From contig NZ_JADNHZ010000003.1 in the NCBI RefSeq assembly GCF_015554145.1, positions 62,001-126,000 of the forward strand: a DNA stretch of 64,000 nt. Direction: 5' to 3'. Of this stretch, positions 60,068 through 64,000 are shown one piece after another. The stretch is from Collinsella aerofaciens (GTDB lineage Bacteria; Actinomycetota; Coriobacteriia; Coriobacteriales; Coriobacteriaceae). The translations under genes and the position numbers were made by a program. Numbering within the stretch: position 1 is the stretch's first letter; each line of letters starts with the position of its first letter. The notes below the pieces were generated by a model, which was not told the DNA's origin, did no database searches, and was given only the letters and a program-made list of their open reading frames with translations.

Positions 60068-62509
60068 CTACCCCAGCGAGCGGTTGAGGGAGCCGAGCTC
60101 GTCGTTGCCCATGGTGCGCCACATTTGGAAGATACAACCGCGCGCCAGGAAAAAGAAACCGTTGTCGACCAGTTGCACAGCGGCATCTGCCAGCTGATTC
60201 GTCACGGCGGACACTGGCGGCAGCTCGAGTCCAGCCTTGCGGATGGTCTCGACCGCTTCCTCGAACGTCGGAGGCTCGCTGACGCCCATCTCGTTCATAA
60301 GACCCTGCATTTCTTCCAGCGCGCTGCTGCCCGACTCCTCGCCGCGCGGCACCAGACGGTAACAAGCCAGCGCCAGGTCGAGCTGATCGCAATTCCAATA
60401 GGCAAACGCCAAGCGATAGAACAGGTAGCCGATTGCAGAACGATCGCTGGCAATACGTAGGCCGTGGCGCGCCACCTCGATAATCTCGTCAAAGCGCTCC
60501 AGACGCGCGAGCACGTTGATGAGCGCAAAGTGCGACTGCATGGACGAGCGCGCCAGATCGTAAAGATGGCGCACCTCGGGCAGTGCTCGTTCAAAGTCCT
60601 CTTGCTCGGCGTAAAAACTGCAGATCTCGTGCTGGGCAAAGTACAGCGCATCGGGCGCACGAAGGATTCGCACAGAGCGGTCTTCTTCCAACACCGGTAG
60701 CACCATGCGCACCAGCTGGTTATCGCAAAACTGCGTTTGAACCGGACCTGTCGCCAAAAGCTCGGCGACGGCGCACTTAGCCTCCAACTCCTCAACAAGA
60801 CGGGAAAAGCCTTCAAAAGCACCTGTACGGTCGACTTTTGCCTGCTCGCGCAATTCAACAACACGGGCCACGTATGGGTCGTCGTCCTCTTCCATGACCT
60901 CCAGCTCGTCAGCCGTATCGGCAAGCAGCAGATCGCGCAGCGCCGGCGGCAGCATGCGATGGTCATCACGCGGACGAGCATGAACCTCCGCAGGTTCAAT
61001 CGTCTCCGGAGCGGTTGACTCATATGCCTCAAGCACACGCTTGCACGGCATATCGTCCATGTCCATGCTCTCAAGATCCTTGGCGACAGGCACGCAATCG
61101 GCCAGATAGGCCGCGCGCCCAAAGAAATACGTTGCGACAACGCGCTCGCCCTGCTCACTGTCGGGAGCAGCAATCTGCACATAGCAGCGCGTGATGCAGG
61201 TGCCCGCGGCAAAACACGCTGCCGCAAGCGTGAGTGCCACGCGCGCATCGTGCTCCGCGGCCCAGATCGCGCGCGTGTCCTCGTCCAACTCGCGCCAGGC
61301 GTCATCCTGGGCATCGTATTCACGTTGTGGCATAGCATCAACGACAGACTGCCCAAACCGAACGAGCATAATCCCCTCGGCAACGTTTGCCCGATAGGTA
61401 TAGTCGAGCCGCGTGACCACGTTAAGTGCCTCGACAATACGCGCGAAGCGGGTACGCACATCCCACTCACCGCCCGGCTGGCAAGCCACCGTACCCGGTT
61501 TGCCCCACGGGTTATCGCTCGAGACCGTATCGAGCAGTCGAGGAACATCGTTGGTCGTCTTGGCGATATGCCACGCATCAAAGAGCGCGCAGCCCTCAAG
61601 GCTCGGCGAGGATGCCGCAGGGACCAATCCGGCCCCGATGTGCCCAAGGATGCCGGAGAGACGGTTAAGACGGCACTCGATGGCAAGCAGCATGTCAATC
61701 TCGTCCTGGTCCAGCAGGCTGCGATCAAAATTGAGATAGAAAAGCTTTGAGCGATCGATGCGAGCCAGGCTCATCTCGGACTTAGCGGCGATGGTGCGCA
61801 AGCGAGGCAAGTCAATTTCACTCATAAGGGCGGCGGCATAGCGCTCGATACCGCTCGGATTCTCGGCATGGTCAACGCGGTAGAGCAGCGTCTCGATAGC
61901 GTCAGGTAGCGGTGTCGTGTTAAAGCCCAAAAACACCTCGACCGGCTCGGGCAACTTTACGAGCTTGATCTTGTCGGCAACGTTTTGCATACCCTCGTCG
62001 AGTCCGTCGGCGTCCGCCGTGCTCGCAATGGTATTTTCGGAGTCAGCGAATATCACGTAGCGCAGGAACATCGATGCCATGAATTCACCGTAAGGAAGGG
62101 AGCGGGTCGAATTCCATGTTTCGTGATCGGACTGTTCGCGCATGGGACCTTCGGGAGAGCCGACGGTTCGCGCGCACGCGCGCATCGTGCCGTTTGCTCC
62201 CCTCACCATAATCTCACCAATACCGGAGTCCGACTCGTCAAGGACCAGTTCCATGTCGGGATCGTTGGGCAGCGGAGCCTCGCTAACGGGGCGGTCCACC
62301 TTGTACACCTCACCCGAAACGCTTACGTAGCCCAAAAGCGACACATGGCTTTTGCCAACGAATTCGACGACATAACAAGATTCATGCTGATCCTCGCCAA
62401 AGAGTTTCCAGACCACGCCATATGAGCGTCCCGCAGGCTGCTCGGGCATCGCCGGAAAGCGCTTCTTGGGATCGAGAAACCTGAGCTTGTATGTCGGACG
62501 CTCTGCCAC
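60068..62509 (-). CDS. Large cytoplasmic protein with TPR-like C-terminus, function unknown
   Basis: 813 residues, starting at GTG 62509 with AGGGTG seven bases upstream. I do not recognise a catalytic family. Residues 1-130 look like a beta-rich domain (YGVVWKLFGEDQHESCYVVE, VSLLGYVSVSGEVYKVDRP). The middle part is mixed and contains an acidic stretch (DELEVMEEDDDP, near 560). Residues about 640-760 carry helical repeats resembling TPRs (YAEQEDFERALPEVRHLYDL, LARLERFDEIIEVARHGLRI, YWNCDQLDLALACYRLVP), suggesting a protein scaffold. There is no signal peptide. It is monocistronic between tRNA genes. Length, acidity and repeats are what I see; any role would be a guess. Confidence 0.75.
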   Translation of the reverse strand: MAERPTYKLRFLDPKKRFPAMPEQPAGRSYGVVWKLFGEDQHESCYVVEFVGKSHVSLLGYVSVSGEVYKVDRPVSEAPLPNDPDMELVLDESDSGIGEIMVRGANGTMRACARTVGSPEGPMREQSDHETWNSTRSLPYGEFMASMFLRYVIFADSENTIASTADADGLDEGMQNVADKIKLVKLPEPVEVFLGFNTTPLPDAIETLLYRVDHAENPSGIERYAAALMSEIDLPRLRTIAAKSEMSLARIDRSKLFYLNFDRSLLDQDEIDMLLAIECRLNRLSGILGHIGAGLVPAASSPSLEGCALFDAWHIAKTTNDVPRLLDTVSSDNPWGKPGTVACQPGGEWDVRTRFARIVEALNVVTRLDYTYRANVAEGIMLVRFGQSVVDAMPQREYDAQDDAWRELDEDTRAIWAAEHDARVALTLAAACFAAGTCITRCYVQIAAPDSEQGERVVATYFFGRAAYLADCVPVAKDLESMDMDDMPCKRVLEAYESTAPETIEPAEVHARPRDDHRMLPPALRDLLLADTADELEVMEEDDDPYVARVVELREQAKVDRTGAFEGFSRLVEELEAKCAVAELLATGPVQTQFCDNQLVRMVLPVLEEDRSVRILRAPDALYFAQHEICSFYAEQEDFERALPEVRHLYDLARSSMQSHFALINVLARLERFDEIIEVARHGLRIASDRSAIGYLFYRLAFAYWNCDQLDLALACYRLVPRGEESGSSALEEMQGLMNEMGVSEPPTFEEAVETIRKAGLELPPVSAVTNQLADAAVQLVDNGFFFLARGCIFQMWRTMGNDELGSLNRSLG

Positions 62510-62828
62510 GAAATATCACCCTGATCGGTCGCTTGAGAAGGAGTGGTCGCGAATAAGTCGCGACATCTACTCGGAATCTTACACGAGTCGACAGGAAATC
62601 GTCCCTTTGGACAAAAGCACTCAAGCTGGCGCAAAAGAAAAGCCCCCGTTGCCGGGAGCTTTAATCTCAAATGGTGCGGCGTATAGGATTCCGCGCATCC
62701 GCTGCGCGGATCCGCACCGGCTTCGCCCGCCTGCCGGCGTGCTCGCCCGCGGGCTAAAAACGCTCCGCGTTTTCTTTACGCCCGCGCCTCGACCGAGGTT
62801 CGAATCCATGCGGTGTTTACGTAAAAGA

Positions 62829-62852
62829 AAAGCCCCCGTTGCCGGGAGCTTT
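62829..62852 (-). terminator. Terminator of tRNA-Arg copy 1
   Basis: On the minus strand AAAGC and CCGG arms form a short hairpin followed by TTTTCTTTTA, ten bases past the tRNA 3' CCA. The same hairpin, in the version with a GGCTTT arm, follows copy 2 at 63260-63283. Confidence 0.7.
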
Positions 62853-62864
62853 AATCTCAAATGG

Positions 62865-62938
62865 TGCGGCGTATAGGATTCGAACCTATGACGTTCTGAT
62901 TCGTAGTCAGACCCTCTATCCAGCTGAGGTAACGCCGC
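62865..62938 (-). tRNA. tRNA-Arg (ACG), copy 1
   Basis: On the minus strand: acceptor GCGGCGT, D-arm CTCAGCTGGATAGAG, anticodon loop CTACGAA in a CTGA/TCAG stem (anticodon ACG, read as ICG after editing), T-arm ATAGGTTCGAATCCTAT, acceptor ACGCCGC, discriminator A. CCA is encoded at 62862-62864. It reads CGU, CGC and CGA codons. Confidence 0.97.
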
Positions 62939-63259
62939 AACGCACGGATTATTATGCACGCGAGCCCCCGATGGGTCAAGCGACAATTAGAAAAAATTTT
63001 ACGGAGTGATAATTAAGTTGTTCGTGCCTCGACCGTGGTTCGAATCCATGCAGTGCCGGCGTAAAAGAAAAGCCCCCGTTGCCGGAGGCTTTCAATTTCA
63101 ATTGGTGCGGCGTATAGGATTCCGCGCATCCGCTTCGCGGATCCGCACCGGCTTCGCCCGCCTGCCGGCGGACTCGCCCGCGGGCTAAAAACGCTCCGCG
63201 TTTTCTTGACGCCCGCGCCTCGACCGAGGTTCGAATCCATGCGGCGTCCGCCTAAAAGA

Positions 63260-63283
63260 AAAGCCCCCGTTGCCGGAGGCTTT
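63260..63283 (-). terminator. Terminator of tRNA-Arg copy 2
   Basis: AAAGCC-c-CCG pairs with CGG-a-GGCTTT around TTGC; TTTTCTTTTA follows on the minus strand. Confidence 0.75.
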
Positions 63284-63296
63284 CAATTTCAATTGG

Positions 63297-63370
63297 TGCG
63301 GCGTATAGGATTCGAACCTATGACGTTCTGATTCGTAGTCAGACCCTCTATCCAGCTGAGGTAACGCCGC
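63297..63370 (-). tRNA. tRNA-Arg (ACG), copy 2
   Basis: Identical in sequence to copy 1 over the whole tRNA, with encoded CCA at 63294-63296. It is part of the 431-bp tandem duplication. Confidence 0.97.
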
Positions 63371-63447
63371 AGCGCAAGACATATAAAACCACTTTAGCTT
63401 ATTGGAGTCAAGCACAATCTCAAACTTTTTTGTGAAACGCAGTTTTG

Positions 63448-63825
63448 TCATGCTGCTCCGCATATACCGTCGTTCCCCGTACGATCGATTGGCTTTTCGA
63501 TCACGTCAAACTTAGCATCAAGTTCCCTCAGGAGCGATCTCACCCGCTGGGCACAATCATAATCGGCAAACGAGATACTCAACATGCGAGCAACCTGGTT
63601 AGATGTCCGGACCCCATAGAAGTGCTCCAGGGCCACAAGCCCTTCGTGCGCCACAAAGGTCTCGACCACATGCGGCGACTCCTCAAAGCACCATTGCGTC
63701 AACGGCCCCTCGCTCGTCTGTCGAACCACCAGGCCACCCATGCCAGACGGCTCACACGTCACAAGCAGGTACTCCCCGCCCTCGTCGCTCTCAAACAAAA
63801 CCACCCGGTCATCAAACAGCTCCAT
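63448..63825 (-). CDS. Small protein of unknown function
   Basis: 125 residues, starting MELFDDRVVLFESDEGGEYL at ATG 63825, with AAAGGGG seven bases upstream. I recognise no family. It looks like a soluble alpha/beta protein: a beta-rich first half (VVLFESDEGGEYLLVTCEP, GGLVVRQTSEGPLTQWCFEE) and a more helical second half (LVALEHFYGVRTSNQVARML, CAQRVRSLLRELDAKFDV). No signal peptide or membrane segment. Good ribosome site and codon pattern make it a real gene. It stands alone next to tRNA-Arg. Confidence 0.65.
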   Translation of the reverse strand: MELFDDRVVLFESDEGGEYLLVTCEPSGMGGLVVRQTSEGPLTQWCFEESPHVVETFVAHEGLVALEHFYGVRTSNQVARMLSISFADYDCAQRVRSLLRELDAKFDVIEKPIDRTGNDGICGAA

Positions 63826-63951
63826 CGCGTCCCCTTTCTCTCGCTCTTATTTAGCAAAAGCATAGCAGGTAGATTGCTGTATACAGAACAGTTGTTCGTG
63901 TGTTTTCTATTGAGCTGTCCGCACGGCATGGTATGGACCTGCGCACGAAAT

Positions 63952-63975
63952 AGGGCGCCCCCGAAGGAGCGCCCT
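63952..63975. terminator. Terminator-like hairpin near the right edge
   Basis: AGGGCGC and GCGCCCT arms enclose a CC-cgaa-GG inner stem (63952-63975). There is no strong T-run. It probably ends a minus-strand gene that enters from beyond the window. The rest of 63826-64000 shows no gene. Confidence 0.5.
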
Positions 63976-64000
63976 TGCATATCGCCTATGCAGCCAAGTT

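Larger units (their letters stand above)
62632..63380. repeat. Tandem duplication (about 431-bp period) with tRNA-Arg copies and tRNA fragments
   Basis: The unit has two halves. The first starts with AAAGCCCCCGTTGCCGG (62639 and 63069), keeps the last 18 or so bases of tRNA-Arg (GTGCGGCGTATAGGATT on the plus strand) and then switches to a GC-rich filler ending in GAGGTTCGAATCCATGCGG. The second half (62829 and 63260) starts with the same hairpin and carries the intact tRNA-Arg. Offsets of 430 and 431 bases separate the paired halves. A third GGTTCGAATCCATGC fragment lies near 63038. This accounts for the gap 62510-63447 apart from the tRNAs. Confidence 0.8.

Noticed and set aside
62621..63240. 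Small proteins read across the tRNA-Arg repeat region
   Set aside because: They overlap tRNA genes, terminators and tRNA fragments, and both are translations of the same duplicated non-coding DNA.
63986..64000. End of a minus-strand gene at the right edge (reading ...NLAA then stop)
   Set aside because: Only four codons are visible, too little to support a feature.

Overview
The window looks like a chromosomal segment of a gut Coriobacteriia bacterium, most likely Collinsella or a close relative. This rests on the high-GC actinobacterial composition combined with a gut-type gene set: pectin and uronate catabolism, a lactate racemase system, FeoAB and Van-like two-component genes. The genus is an inference; no 16S gene is present. 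Nearly all genes lie on the minus strand. The exceptions are serB-larB-larC-tetR and one D,D-carboxypeptidase.

Region 1 (0-17.3 kb) is a pectin/galacturonate locus. It has an uptake symporter of the sugar:cation (GPH/MFS) type, a polygalacturonase (GH28), a pectin methylesterase fused to a second esterase, an SGNH esterase, a GH105 unsaturated-uronyl hydrolase, a TIM-barrel isomerase-like protein, two redox enzymes, uxaC-uxaB-uxaA and a LacI-family regulator. None of the enzymes shows a signal peptide, so imported oligogalacturonides are probably broken down in the cytoplasm. Three promoters (before GH105, the symporter and uxaC) share one layout: a 21-bp-period direct repeat, exactly 13 bp, then two operators with core GGTGAACGTTCACC whose centres are 38-41 bp apart. 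This is the clearest regulatory system in the window.

Region 2 (17.3-26.5 kb) holds a small Cys-rich membrane protein, a three-gene polysaccharide unit (GT2-GtrA, a cellulose-synthase-like GT2 with a PilZ domain, and a polytopic membrane protein interrupted at a G7 tract), feoA-feoA-feoB with candidate iron boxes, and an HPr-like protein carrying Asp at position 46.

Region 3 (26.5-39.2 kb) holds aspS, serB, a nickel-pincer/lactate racemase gene set (larB, a LarC1-only larC, tetR; convergent larA and an aquaporin-like larD), ppc and hisS. Two long hairpin elements with the same core but different self-complementary arms sit just downstream of the larD-like gene and of ppc, and so bracket larD-larA.

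Region 4 (39.2-64 kb) holds an MFS remnant, an M20 amidohydrolase, an EamA exporter, two adjacent giant YhgE/Pip proteins, htpG, a GNAT protein, a CpsC-CpsD-CpsB phosphoregulatory trio without polysaccharide enzymes, a PhoR/PhoB-like pair with an orphan pstB, a VanS/VanR-like pair divergent from a D-Ala-D-Ala carboxypeptidase, tRNA-Ser(GCU), an 813-residue protein of unknown function, and a tandem duplication with two tRNA-Arg(ACG) copies and tRNA fragments. Several intergenic regions hold long inverted repeats that no gene explains.
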